Counted from the stretch's first letter, positions 16,595 to 25,174 are shown. The stretch is DNA of 64,000 nucleotides from Lentzea aerocolonigenes (GCF_000974445.1 NZ_BBOJ01000001.1:744001-808000); one strand, 5' to 3'. Notes: a model not told the origin generated them from the letters alone. Made by a program: numbers and translations.

Positions 16595-17401
16595 ATGGCC
16601 GATCCAACGGAGGCACCTGTGACCGAACCTGCTCCGACTGGCGTAAGCCTCGCCCTCCACTTTGGTAACGTTGTCACGCTCAGCGAGATGACACAAGTAC
16701 TGCAGGACATCCACGATGGATATGAAGCGTGCCTTCAAGCGCTTGAACCGCCGAAGGACATGCCAGTCGGCGAACCAAGAGTCATAATTCGCACAGGCTC
16801 CCTCTTCGTGGAACTGACAGCGGCGATCGAATCTGGGGCGTGGGTGGCAGGCGCCGTTGTGTTGATGAAGGCAGTACTTACCAATTCGCAGGAAGTCATC
16901 AACGTCTTCAACCTCCCGGTAGAGATCGTCGACAAAGTGCAAGCCCGATGGCATGACTTCCGTAAGAACCGGAGGCTCCGGAGAATCGAGCGCGAGCAGC
17001 TTAGGATCGACGATGCTGCTCGTGAGGCAGTCGGCGACAAGCCTGCATCTATCGGAGACGCGCCAACGCGGCAACAGTCCACCGATAACACGAGAACTCC
17101 CTCACCTCCGCCACGTGGCGATCACGGCGCCATCCCTGAATTTAAAGCGACTCTCAACGGAGCTATCGGGTTCGTTGGAACGATGGAAGCGCAAATGGTG
17201 GGGAGACTTGAGCGGGTGGATGAACTCGATCAGGTGCGAGATCGCATCGTGGCGACCCTAGGAACTAGCCATGATGTGCTGCCTGAACTGCTACGACTGA
17301 TCGAGGCAGCAAATGGACTCATAGCTAGTGCCTCACGCGAAGCCGCAGGCATCTTGGGGCATGTTATCGGACGTCTCGTGGAGGAGGGGCGCAACGTTTA
17401 A
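16595..17401 (+). CDS. Unknown soluble protein next to small-gene family
   Basis: 268 residues from the ATG at 16595; a TATAAA box at about 16562 lies upstream, but no clear ribosome site is seen. The N-terminal half has alternating strands and helices (VIIRTGSLFVELTAAIESGAW), the middle is charged (RRLRRIEREQLR), a Pro/Ser/Thr linker lies near 160-185, and a C-terminal helical region ends in GRLVEEGRNV. I do not recognise the family. Its stop codon overlaps that of the convergent small gene 17398-17493 through TTAA, the same geometry as the GIY-YIG/small-gene pair. Confidence 0.6.
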   Translation: MADPTEAPVTEPAPTGVSLALHFGNVVTLSEMTQVLQDIHDGYEACLQALEPPKDMPVGEPRVIIRTGSLFVELTAAIESGAWVAGAVVLMKAVLTNSQEVINVFNLPVEIVDKVQARWHDFRKNRRLRRIEREQLRIDDAAREAVGDKPASIGDAPTRQQSTDNTRTPSPPPRGDHGAIPEFKATLNGAIGFVGTMEAQMVGRLERVDELDQVRDRIVATLGTSHDVLPELLRLIEAANGLIASASREAAGILGHVIGRLVEEGRNV

Positions 17402-17493
17402 TTCCTGCTTTCCAGTTGGTGCTCTTTGGAAAGAAAAGGAGGTTCGGGGAGTTCTTCCAGGTTCACCTTGATCATTTCTGTAGCTTGGCGCAT
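17398..17493 (-). CDS. 31-residue small ORF, possible short member of the small-gene family
   Basis: The ATG at 17493 is preceded by TACAAT with a 6-base gap, the same leaderless layout as the two 77-residue genes. The protein contains IKVNLEELPEPPFLS, resembling the LKVNLPDELPALT core of those paralogues, but stops soon after, so it may be a truncated copy. Its start codon overlaps the -10 box of the divergent gene at 17505. Confidence 0.45.
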   Translation of the reverse strand: MRQATEMIKVNLEELPEPPFLSKEHQLESRN

Positions 17494-17507
17494 ACTGGGA
17501 TTGTATG
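17491..17507. promoter_or_regulatory. Interlocked divergent leaderless promoters
   Basis: The rightward -10 box CATACT (17491-17496) covers the leftward start codon, and the leftward -10 box TACAAT (17500-17505 on the minus strand) covers the first base of the rightward ATG (17505). The two start codons are only 11 bases apart, so the two polymerases must exclude each other. Confidence 0.5.
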
Positions 17508-17765
17508 AATATTGAACTGGAAGACATAAAGCAACTGCTCCGCGCGGAGATCTCAGGGGCAATGCAGCACATAGATAGGCGCATCGACGACGTAGTAGAA
17601 GATCTCGCACAGGTGAAGAGCGGGATGGCAACTAAGGCTGACCTTGAAGAAGTTCAAGAAGCCATCGCAGATATTGTCACCACCGCCTTGGGGGCGGTCG
17701 ACTCCACGAAGCAAGTCGACGACCACGAACGCCGCATCACCCGGCTTGAACATCACGCCGCTTGA
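17505..17765 (+). CDS. 86-residue coiled-coil protein
   Basis: A mostly helical, charged protein with heptad-like spacing of hydrophobics (IKQLLRAEISGAMQHI, VVEDLAQVKSGMATK, RRITRLEHHAA), typical of small coiled-coil proteins in phages and elements. It is probably leaderless. Its end overlaps the convergent integrase gene by 13 bases. Function unknown. Confidence 0.6.
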   Translation: MNIELEDIKQLLRAEISGAMQHIDRRIDDVVEDLAQVKSGMATKADLEEVQEAIADIVTTALGAVDSTKQVDDHERRITRLEHHAA

Positions 17766-19162
17766 ATCGCCTGCTCGTAAGTGGATCTGACGGCTAAGTT
17801 GACGGCTACCAGTCCTAACTTCCAACGCCTCGTAGCTCGTTCAGCAACCCAATTTACTTCGGTCAGACGGAGTTGCAAGGGGGCTTCGATGGAGCTCTTA
17901 AGCAGGGTGTCCTGGGTTCGATTCCCAGATGGCCCTCCAGAGATGATCGATGTAATCCGCGCAACGAAGTCAGCGGCTGACGGCCAACTTTGACGGCTAC
18001 GCGCGTCACCAACAAGACCACGCAACCTAGGTGCGTGGTCTTTTGGTTTTGCCAGCAGTGCCGCTCCGATGCGCGATATAGCCTCTTCCTTATCTTTCTG
18101 CCTTGCGTGGGTGTAGATGTTCATTGTCGTGATCACGCTGGCGTGCCCGAGGATCTTCTGAGCCACCTTCGGCTGGACCCCAAGCTCTGCTAGGAGCGTG
18201 CTCGTGGTGTGGCGTTGATCGTGGAAACGGATAACCCGAACCCCAGCCTTGTTGCAAAGGCGCCACCACGCTCGCACGAAGTTACGGGGTTCTATAGGTG
18301 TGCCGACCGCGGTGATGAACGCGAGGTCAGAACCTCGACTCACCGACTGCCGGTAAGCGTTGTATTCAAGGAGTGCCGCGCGAAGTTCGTCAAGCAACAG
18401 CAGATCCCGGCGCCCAGAGTTCGTCTTGACCGGGCCCACCACTAGCTCACGGCCTACTCGTTGCAGCTGCTGGCGTACCTGAATAGTGCCACTGGCAAAG
18501 TCGATATCACTCCAGCGCAGCCCCAGTACCTCGCCCCGTCTCATACTGTAGAGAAGTGGCATTAAGAACGCAGGATACAGAACATGCTGCCGTGCGGCGG
18601 CAAGGAACTGTCTGGCCTCCTCTAGTGACCACGGTTCAACCTCCTCCTTCTCCTCATCCTTAAGCTCGACGAGTCGGGCCACATTGCGCATGAGAAGGTC
18701 TTCGCGCATGGCTCTGGTGAGAGCGGCGCTCAGTGTGGTGCGGACGATTTGAGCTTTACGCACAGAGCTGCCCGCGGCTACCATCGCATTGAGGGATTTT
18801 TGAACGTTTGCAACGGTAAGCTTGGTGAGTGAAAAGTGGCCAAGCAGAGGCTTCAGGTAGAGTCTGACCGAAATCTCGTACGACTCGTACGTTTTGGGCC
18901 TCTTCGTCGGCTTGACGTGTGCCTCAAGCCAGTAATCCAGGTAGGCACCCAGCTTCCATGCCTTGTCGGGTGCCGGAATTCCTTGTTGCTGTTTCGCCTT
19001 CAGCTCAACTAGCTTCGCATGCGCTTCCCTGCGAGTTGATCCGTAAACGCGTACTCGCTTGCGAACGCCGCTTGCGCTGGCTATCCAAAGTGAAGCTTCC
19101 CAACGCTTGTCAGTCTTGCGCTGGTAGATTGACCCCTCACCGTTTGTGCCACGGCGAGCCAT
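17753..19162 (-). CDS. int: Tyrosine-type site-specific integrase
   Basis: 469 residues from the ATG at 19162, which overlaps the excisionase stop by one base. An N-terminal AP2-like and SAM-like DNA-binding region (GEGSIYQRKTDKRWEA onward) precedes the catalytic domain with R in SMRRGEVLGLRW, HDQRHT, LGHAS and the nucleophile tyrosine in NIYTH. The C-terminus (GGPSGNRTQDTLLKSS) is translated from the tRNA-Lys att core, as often seen for tRNA-targeting integrases. It is expected to recombine att sites in tRNA-Lys. As a large serine integrase ends the element, this system may be dormant in the present insertion. Confidence 0.93.
   Translation of the reverse strand: MARRGTNGEGSIYQRKTDKRWEASLWIASASGVRKRVRVYGSTRREAHAKLVELKAKQQQGIPAPDKAWKLGAYLDYWLEAHVKPTKRPKTYESYEISVRLYLKPLLGHFSLTKLTVANVQKSLNAMVAAGSSVRKAQIVRTTLSAALTRAMREDLLMRNVARLVELKDEEKEEVEPWSLEEARQFLAAARQHVLYPAFLMPLLYSMRRGEVLGLRWSDIDFASGTIQVRQQLQRVGRELVVGPVKTNSGRRDLLLLDELRAALLEYNAYRQSVSRGSDLAFITAVGTPIEPRNFVRAWWRLCNKAGVRVIRFHDQRHTTSTLLAELGVQPKVAQKILGHASVITTMNIYTHARQKDKEEAISRIGAALLAKPKDHAPRLRGLVGDARSRQSWPSAADFVARITSIISGGPSGNRTQDTLLKSSIEAPLQLRLTEVNWVAERATRRWKLGLVAVNLAVRSTYEQAIQAA
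17895..17939 (+). other. Attachment core: 3' end of tRNA-Lys(CTT)
   Basis: These 45 bases read as the 3' half of a tRNA: anticodon loop CTCTTAA, stem GCAGG, variable loop GTGTC, T-arm CTGGG-TTCGATT-CCCAG, acceptor ATGGCCC, T, CCA. No matching 5' half precedes it (GGAG replaces the expected CCTGC), so it is not a tRNA gene but the att core of the adjacent tyrosine integrase, whose last codons run through it. No intact tRNA-Lys is present in the window. Confidence 0.85.
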
Positions 19163-19419
19163 CACTCAAGGTCCTCGCTAAGTTTTCGTCGGATGTAGCG
19201 AGAGATGCTGGAGATGGGGATGCGGCGAATGCGCCCGATCTTGATTGTCTCAATCGCGCGTGAGCGGATGAGGTCATACAGCGTCCATCGGCTGATTCGG
19301 AGCACTTGGCAAGCTTCAAGCACGGTAAGTAGCTCCGGGCTCAACTTGTCTCGCAGATGCGGTTCCTCGCCAGGATGGTTGCAGTCTTCTTGCTTGGGTT
19401 GTTCTATCGACAATGCCAT
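19162..19419 (-). CDS. xis: Excisionase / HTH_17 DNA-binding protein
   Basis: 85 residues from the ATG at 19419, chosen because AAAGGA lies eight bases before it; an ATG six bases earlier is too close. The winged-helix motif LTVLEACQVLRISRWTLYDL then IKIGRIRRIPISSI is that of MerR-like excisionases. It is directly upstream of int and sets integration versus excision direction. TATAAA at about 19437-19442 is a good -10 box. Confidence 0.85.
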   Translation of the reverse strand: MALSIEQPKQEDCNHPGEEPHLRDKLSPELLTVLEACQVLRISRWTLYDLIRSRAIETIKIGRIRRIPISSISRYIRRKLSEDLE

Positions 19420-19478
19420 TATCATGTCCTTTCTATTTTATAGCTTTATGCACGTTTCGTGAACAGCTTGGGTGTCGC

Positions 19479-20330
19479 CTATGGAGGTGCACGGCCACTC
19501 AGGTAGTCGGCGGTGTCTTCGGCAGGTGGCGAGCTAAGAAGGGCGGGGCCGTCTTCGGCCAGCGCGACGGTGAAGAGTCCGGAGGCTTCAACGGCCAGCC
19601 GGCCGATCGTGTGCTCGATGCGCTCCTTGCGGTACTCGTCGGGCACGAGCCACACCACCAGCGGGAAGACGCCTCGACGCTGCTGTTCAATCCCGCTTTG
19701 CCAGTAGGAGATGAACCGGAGGCACTTGCGTTCGATCGTCGGCAGGCTCTCGGTGGCGAGGTCGACCTCAACAAAGGCGCTGCGCTCGAACTGCTTGAAG
19801 CCAAGGTTCACGTAGGCGTCGGGCTTCAAGATGGTCAGCTCGCCGCCACTACCGCTGAAGTGCCGCCAGCAACCGGGTTCTCCCTCGAACGCTTGCAGCT
19901 CAACAAGACCGTCGCGTTCAAGCTCACGCAGCCGCACGTAGAGCTCGGCCACCGCGAGCATGTGGTCTTGGAAGTAAGGCTTCGTCTCCCACACCCGTCG
20001 CCGACGGCCACCCGTTGGCCCGCCGACCTCAAGAACGGCTTGGCCAAGCGCAGAGAGCCCGTAGACGAAGCCCGATGAACCAGCTCGAACACCGCCGATG
20101 ATGCGGGACAGCCGCACTACGAGGCCAAGTTCTTGGAGACGCTTCAAGAGGTACTGCGTCCGACGCAGACGAGAGCGCGGCGTGCCCTCGTGTAGATGAA
20201 GCCGTTGAACCTGTGCCGTCGTCAGTAGGCGGAGCAGGTGAAGCGAACGCAGCACAGCCAAGGGGAGGGTCTCAAGCTCGACGCGCAGGCGGGCCGCTCG
20301 CCCACGTGGAAGTCGCGCCGTCATAGCCAA
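19479..20330 (-). CDS. Replication-relaxation family protein
   Basis: 283 residues, AGGAGC seven bases before ATG. The N-terminal winged helix (LRLLTTAQVQRLHL, RRTQYLLKRLQELGLV) and the FVEVDLATESLPTIERKCLRF segment fit the replication-relaxation family, found in actinobacterial plasmids and integrative elements next to transfer ATPases. The D/E-x-K-like arrangement (EVDLATE) suggests a nuclease-like fold, probably acting at the origin. It follows the coupling ATPase by 112 bases on the same strand. Confidence 0.8.
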   Translation of the reverse strand: MAMTARLPRGRAARLRVELETLPLAVLRSLHLLRLLTTAQVQRLHLHEGTPRSRLRRTQYLLKRLQELGLVVRLSRIIGGVRAGSSGFVYGLSALGQAVLEVGGPTGGRRRRVWETKPYFQDHMLAVAELYVRLRELERDGLVELQAFEGEPGCWRHFSGSGGELTILKPDAYVNLGFKQFERSAFVEVDLATESLPTIERKCLRFISYWQSGIEQQRRGVFPLVVWLVPDEYRKERIEHTIGRLAVEASGLFTVALAEDGPALLSSPPAEDTADYLSGRAPP

Positions 20331-20442
20331 GCTCCTGGCGGCAAGACACTCGGTGGCACTTCCCGGCGAAGTACAGAGATGAGAGAACGAACCAATGGCA
20401 CGCGACGCGTCAGACGAGACGAATCAAGTTGTGAGCCAGGCA

Positions 20443-22656
20443 TTACGCTGCTCTCCGCGTGATGCCGATGGGGCCTTCCGGGTCGGAAGTTGTTCCTTGC
20501 CAACGGGTAGCCAGCGCCTGATCGAGGTCATCACCGTCTACGCCGTAGCGTTCGAGACTGATTCGGCGGAGTTCGTCGGTGCTGGAGGTAGCAGGGCCGA
20601 GAGGGCGAGTGCGTACCGTGAAGGCTTCGCTCATCGCGTTGTCCACCGTCAGGCGGCAGCAGGCCTCAAAGCGGCCCAGGCGTTCCAAGAGCTTGGCGGA
20701 GACGCCAGAGCCGAGGGCGCCGGCCAGTGGGCGGATGTCGTCGGGGCTCGGGCGGAAAACCATCCGGGAGCGCGCGTTGGCGAAGAAGGCCGCTTTCAGG
20801 CTCGGGGTGAGTTGGCCGAGGTGCTGGTGGGCCGCTGTGATCGAAACCCCGAGGGCGCGAGCTTGGGCCAGCATGTCGCCTACATCAACGGGGAGCTTCA
20901 GGTAGTCCTGAACCTCGTCGATCACCACCATCACGGAGTGACGCTCATCGGGCGGCAACGAGGCTCGGCGCAGGATGGCCTGCCAGAGCTGCGTTAGTAG
21001 AAGCGCACCGATCAATGAAGCCGTGTCGGCGCCGATGAGGCCGGAGTTCAAGTTCACCAGGACGATGCGGCGGTGGGTGAACAGTTCTTCTAAGTGAAAC
21101 CGCGGCGCGGCTTGACCGAGCAGGCGGCGAACGGCCGTGCGGCTGAGAAACGTCCGGGTCTTGTTGAGGACGGGGCCGATCACCTGGGCGCGCTCGGCGC
21201 TCGAAAGTCCGTCGTACCAAGCGAAGAACGGTGCCAGTACGAGGGGGTCGGTGACTTCGCTGAGGATGCGTCGTCTGAAGCCGGAGTTGGTGAGGAGCAC
21301 AGGTAGATCGGCCAGCGTCCCTTGAGGACTGCGAGCCAGTGCGATGAGCGCGTGCAGAAGAACATCGCTACTTCGCGGGCCGATGCTGTTGCCGAAGACC
21401 TGGCGGAACAGCTGCAAGACCTCGTCGGCCTGGCGCTCGGCTTCCTCTACCGTGCCGGCGAGCGGGTTGATGCCAACAACCTGTTGGCCACCAGGTTGGA
21501 GGAGAACGACGTCTTCTCGGCGAGCTGGTGGCACGTGAGCGAGCACATCGTTCACCAGATCGCCGCGGGGCTCGATGAGCAGCACGCTTCTTCCAGCGTA
21601 CATGTCGGCCTTGATGAACGAAGCAAGCTGGGTGGACTTCCCTGCACCGGTAGTCCCTGTGACGTGAAGGTGGTGCAGGGCGGAGGAAACCGGCAGTGAA
21701 ACGAGCTGCCCATCGTCAGCGGGGTGAACACTCTGGCCCAGCACCCGAAGATCAGGCGACCTCACCGCGCGGGTTGGCGGGATGAGCAGCTGGTGTGGAG
21801 CTGGGTTGGTGGTGTGCCCAACATCCGTCACACCGTCGACGGGCCAGCCAAGGAGCGTGGCCAGCTCGGTGGCGTTCAGGATGCCGAACCACCGCTGGTA
21901 GGCGGGGAGGTTGATCAGTCCGCTGCCACCACGCCGAGAAGCGGCGGTGCTCTTCACCTCGGAGTAACTCGCACTCGCGAGGGCTTCAGCCTGCGCCAGC
22001 ATGTGCAGGACTGTCCGTGTGCGTTCGAGGTGATGGGTCCTGGCACCAACCCGTCCTCGAACCGCGAACAGAGGTTCGGCTGTCTTCCTGCGCCAGTGCT
22101 GTTGTTCGCCGGGATGAGCTTGTGCGGGGTTCGCGAAGCCCAGTAGCTGCGACCAGCTTGCGTGCTTCGGCGGTGTGCGGCGCTGCTCGGCAGGGCCGAT
22201 GACCCACTGAACTACGGCTGACTCACCGTCCTTTAAGAGCCTCAGTACTTCGAGCAGGCCGGCGGTGACGCTAGAAGCCATGTCACTTCGCAGCGGCTCG
22301 GACACCCCTGTGATGCGAAGGTCTTTGGTGAGCAAGGGCTGTGGGCGTTGCGGCTCGCTGAGCGGAGTGAGAATAAGTTCTGGGAGTTGCGCCCGTAGCT
22401 GCTCGGGCAAGTGCGTGAGACGGCAATCCAGGCCGATCAACCACGCTAGGGTGCCGCCGTGCGACCAAAGCTCGAACGTGACCACAGGGGTGCGTCCGGT
22501 AATGCCGACGCGTGGGCGCGTGGCGAGCGGGCGGATGAGTCGGGTGATGGCGGCGATGTCGAGGGCAACAGGGAAGAACAGCTTGAACCAGCGGAAGCTG
22601 GTGCTATGAGAGTTTGGTTCGTTACACGGGTTTGGGGTTGACGGCAGTGTCGCCAT
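20443..22656 (-). CDS. VirD4/TraG-like conjugative coupling ATPase
   Basis: 737 residues, ATG with AAGGAGGAG four bases upstream. Walker A is TGTTGAGKST near residue 335; Walker B is VMVVIDEVQDY near 590; a HQHLGQL segment follows, typical of FtsK/HerA-TraG ATPases (arginine-finger/sensor region). The N-terminal 330 residues have a weak hydrophobic stretch near 25-45 but no clear double TM. It probably pumps DNA during conjugative transfer of the element. No relaxase or mating-channel genes are visible, so they are either to the left of the window or absent. Confidence 0.85.
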   Translation of the reverse strand: MATLPSTPNPCNEPNSHSTSFRWFKLFFPVALDIAAITRLIRPLATRPRVGITGRTPVVTFELWSHGGTLAWLIGLDCRLTHLPEQLRAQLPELILTPLSEPQRPQPLLTKDLRITGVSEPLRSDMASSVTAGLLEVLRLLKDGESAVVQWVIGPAEQRRTPPKHASWSQLLGFANPAQAHPGEQQHWRRKTAEPLFAVRGRVGARTHHLERTRTVLHMLAQAEALASASYSEVKSTAASRRGGSGLINLPAYQRWFGILNATELATLLGWPVDGVTDVGHTTNPAPHQLLIPPTRAVRSPDLRVLGQSVHPADDGQLVSLPVSSALHHLHVTGTTGAGKSTQLASFIKADMYAGRSVLLIEPRGDLVNDVLAHVPPARREDVVLLQPGGQQVVGINPLAGTVEEAERQADEVLQLFRQVFGNSIGPRSSDVLLHALIALARSPQGTLADLPVLLTNSGFRRRILSEVTDPLVLAPFFAWYDGLSSAERAQVIGPVLNKTRTFLSRTAVRRLLGQAAPRFHLEELFTHRRIVLVNLNSGLIGADTASLIGALLLTQLWQAILRRASLPPDERHSVMVVIDEVQDYLKLPVDVGDMLAQARALGVSITAAHQHLGQLTPSLKAAFFANARSRMVFRPSPDDIRPLAGALGSGVSAKLLERLGRFEACCRLTVDNAMSEAFTVRTRPLGPATSSTDELRRISLERYGVDGDDLDQALATRWQGTTSDPEGPIGITRRAA

Positions 22657-22711
22657 GACTCCTCCTTCATGATGTAATAAGGTTTCACCTCCGGTGGCAA
22701 GCTTGGATCGA

Positions 22712-22723
22712 GATTAGTTAATC
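22712..22723. promoter_or_regulatory. Inverted repeat upstream of the coupling ATPase
   Basis: GATTA-GT-TAATC, a perfect 5-2-5 palindrome 56 bases before the ATPase start, in AT-rich DNA. A possible operator. Confidence 0.3.
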
Positions 22724-22839
22724 CTGATTTCATAATCTTGCGAGTCCGGCAAGCTGCTGTTGAAGCTGCCCGCCTTGGGTCACCTATGTAGGCAACGCCA
22801 AGGCGGGGGTGTGGAAGCTCCATCGGGGTGGACGGCTTG

Positions 22840-23154
22840 TTACGAGCTAAGACGCGTTCCCGGCAGGCGGCCGCGAGTTCCTCTCGCTGCCTGCACGACG
22901 GCGTCCATGTCTGGCGCAACCTTGTTGAAGTCGGCCAGTCGCACGTAGACGTCCCTGGTTGAACCGTTTGGAAGCTGGAACTCCAGGATCACCAGATCGC
23001 CGATGTCTTTGAAAGAGTCCAGCTCTTCCATCAAGACGTCCAGCGCCTTGGGCTGATCGATCTTAGGGTGCTGGCGAACTACCACCTTCGCAAACTGGAT
23101 CTCCTCGCCCTCCTTGCCGGAGATGTCAGAGATCTTCCTGCTCACAATTGCCAT
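22840..23154 (-). CDS. Small protein upstream of transfer ATPase
   Basis: 104 residues from the ATG at 23154, with GGAG seven bases upstream; a farther ATG at 23166 is less well placed. Contains FAKVVVRQHPKIDQPKALDV and a beta hairpin (VILEFQLPNGSTRDVYVRL). It has no TM segment or signal peptide. Not recognised. Same strand as the transfer genes, 183 bases upstream, so it may belong to the transfer operon. Confidence 0.65.
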   Translation of the reverse strand: MAIVSRKISDISGKEGEEIQFAKVVVRQHPKIDQPKALDVLMEELDSFKDIGDLVILEFQLPNGSTRDVYVRLADFNKVAPDMDAVVQAARGTRGRLPGTRLSS

Positions 23155-23401
23155 GATGTGCTCCACTGGGGTTGTAAATGTGTGCCGGAGCGTTCGCTCT
23201 GGCTACTCCTATTTAGTCATCTCCGCGGAGGCTTGCATATAGTAGAAAAATGTGGTGCTGGTTAGTTGTCGATGTAAGGGGCCGGTAGGCGGCGTGCGAC
23301 AGGAAGAGCCCGCGGTTGATGCATCGGCAACAAATCTTTCAAGTCGTGTAGGGGAATGTGGGTACGCGTATGCTCGGCAATCAGGGCAGTGAAGGGAGCG
23401 C

Positions 23402-24703
23402 GTGGTGTCGGCTGGAAACCTTGGCGCGGGGAGTGGGCAGTCAGGCGGATCGTCTGGTACGTCTTCTTCGGGCGCAGCCAAGCCCTTGTATAAGCGGTTT
23501 TGGATTTGGCTCATCCCGGTACTCGCGGTGGCGCTCGGAGCGTCTCTGTCGGGTGTTGGTGAGAAGCTGGTCGACGGAATCGGTCGAATCTTCGCTGACA
23601 AATACCGCGTTCAAGTTGAATCGGATCGAGACGCGTTGGTCTCACTTAACAAAGACCTGGGGAACTTTGGTGGCGAGTACGCCTTTCAAAAGCCGATCCA
23701 GGATATTGGTGAACCGCCAGCAGGGCTTGACTCTTGTGATGGTCGCTACAAATGGGCGAAGGCCAAGGGTGGCATCGATGTTTCTGCAACGGTTGGACGC
23801 GTGAGCATCTTTGCGGCTTCTGGTCGAAACGTGCAAATCACCGGTGTGCAGCCAGTGCCGCAAGGTCAGCCTGGAAACCCGCTCGCGGGTTCAATTGCGG
23901 CGTGCCCAGGCCGCGGTGGAGGTCCGACGATGTTGCGGGTAAACCTTGATACCAAGGAGGCAGGCTTCTCAGATGGTTTGAGTGAGCAGATCAAGAGTTT
24001 TACTGCGATCCCTGTCGAGTCTGGCACCACCTACACGTTCGACTTCGTCGCATCCACCCAGAAGCAATATTGGCGGTACAAGCTTCGTTTGACCATGATC
24101 ATCGACGGCAATGAAGAGACTGTTGACGTGGACAACGGCGGTAAGCCGTTCGAAACAACTGCTCCAAGCAACAGCAGGCAGTACCGATGGATCGAAAAGG
24201 ATTGGAAGGATGTAACTCCGGGGCAGCCCGATCCGTCGCAGCTCAACATTCCGGTGGAGCAGAATCCGTGTGTCATCGTAAATACTGCCGATGTTGCAAA
24301 AGAGCTTGGCGCACCCGTGCAAGCTGCCGCTCCGCTCGGCGCAGAAGGTCCGAACGCGGTTGGCGGCACGCATCTCACCTACATCTGTAATCACAATGCT
24401 TCCAACGGGCTCAGTGTACAAGTAGGCCATAGTGTTGAGAGGAGTCCTCAAGAAGGGCGCCAACAGTTCGAATACCTAAAGAACTTCTATCTTCAAGGAT
24501 CTCCCGGTGAGACCGCCCGTCAGGTGGTTGGTATCGGTGACGACGCGGTGTATCTGGAGAAGGCGAGGCGCCTACTCGTACTTCGCGATTCCCACATCCT
24601 CGACCTCTCGGTGCCGCCGAACCAAAGCACGGCCCCGCTCGATGCGCCGGCTAGCCTTGAACGCTTGGGGCAAATCGGGGTATCACGTCTGCCGAAGAAG
24701 TGA
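23402..24703 (+). CDS. Membrane-anchored protein with DUF3558-like C-terminus
   Basis: 433 residues from a GTG. A Gly/Ser-rich N-terminus is followed by one TM helix (about 33-51), a beta-rich middle, and a C-terminal stretch in which PCVIVNTADVAKELGAPV, then CNHN, then VVGIGDDAVYLEKARRLLVLRD, matches the layout of DUF3558 lipoproteins of actinobacteria (inference from pattern). It is probably extracytoplasmic. It is a single-gene unit with its own terminator in the transfer part of the element, so a surface or exclusion function is possible. Confidence 0.65.
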   Translation: MVSAGNLGAGSGQSGGSSGTSSSGAAKPLYKRFWIWLIPVLAVALGASLSGVGEKLVDGIGRIFADKYRVQVESDRDALVSLNKDLGNFGGEYAFQKPIQDIGEPPAGLDSCDGRYKWAKAKGGIDVSATVGRVSIFAASGRNVQITGVQPVPQGQPGNPLAGSIAACPGRGGGPTMLRVNLDTKEAGFSDGLSEQIKSFTAIPVESGTTYTFDFVASTQKQYWRYKLRLTMIIDGNEETVDVDNGGKPFETTAPSNSRQYRWIEKDWKDVTPGQPDPSQLNIPVEQNPCVIVNTADVAKELGAPVQAAAPLGAEGPNAVGGTHLTYICNHNASNGLSVQVGHSVERSPQEGRQQFEYLKNFYLQGSPGETARQVVGIGDDAVYLEKARRLLVLRDSHILDLSVPPNQSTAPLDAPASLERLGQIGVSRLPKK

Positions 24704-24706
24704 AAT

Positions 24707-24736
24707 CCCCTCGTTGCGCGTGAACGCAACGAGGGG
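24707..24736 (+). terminator. Terminator after the DUF3558-like gene
   Basis: A 12-bp perfect stem, CCCCTCGTTGCG with CGCAACGAGGGG around CGTGAA. It shares its core and its GTGAAATCCC lead with the hairpin at 7788-7824. Confidence 0.85.
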
Positions 24737-24745
24737 GTGGAAGCC

Positions 24746-25051
24746 TTACGGCTCGTGGTGCGGAACAGCTGGCTCGTCACCGCAGGAACACTGGCACCTG
24801 GCAGAAGTCGTGAAAACCGTCCGCGTCAGCAGCGCCAGCATGATGAAGAACCCAAGGACGATCAGAGCAGCGGCACTCAGGTACATCTCAAAATACAGGA
24901 GAAGTACACCGCCTGTGACAGAGGTGATCGACAGCCTGTAGCGGAAACCGACACCTTTGGAGGTCAGGGCCTGATACGGCAGACCATCCTCCGGGAGAAG
25001 CCTGCTCAAACGCATGACGTCCACCTTCATCAAAACTAGTTGGTTGCCCAC
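24746..25051 (-). CDS. Small membrane protein
   Basis: 101 residues from a GTG. Residues 43-57 and 60-76 are hydrophobic (SVTGGVLLLYF, AAALIVLGFFIMLALL). A Cys-rich tail follows (CQCSCGDE), ending PHHEP, which may bind metal. The start is uncertain; an ATG at 25030 is an alternative. It converges with the upstream plus-strand gene and shares the terminator region. Function unknown. Confidence 0.5.
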   Translation of the reverse strand: MGNQLVLMKVDVMRLSRLLPEDGLPYQALTSKGVGFRYRLSITSVTGGVLLLYFEMYLSAAALIVLGFFIMLALLTRTVFTTSARCQCSCGDEPAVPHHEP

Positions 25052-25155
25052 CTCGATGAAGGTGAACGGCCTACGTTCAGCCGCTTATCTGAGTAATAAC
25101 ACAATAGGAACGATTCGGCAAGATCAAAGGGCTGTAGGAGGTATGCGGAAAGTGA

Positions 25156-25161
25156 TATAAT
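25156..25161 (+). promoter_or_regulatory. Consensus -10 box of small basic gene
   Basis: A perfect TATAAT lies 13 bases before the ATG at 25175, so the leader would be very short. No clear -35 box is seen. Confidence 0.5.
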
Positions 25162-25174
25162 GAAAGAAGCTTAA

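Noticed and set aside
17880-17940. A complete tRNA gene
   Set aside because: Only the anticodon loop and 3' half fit; the 5' acceptor, D-arm and 5' anticodon stem are absent. It is an att core.
22446-22919. 157-residue frame at the start of the coupling ATPase gene
   Set aside because: It overlaps the N-terminus of the ATPase in another frame; the AAGGAGGAG site serves the ATPase start.
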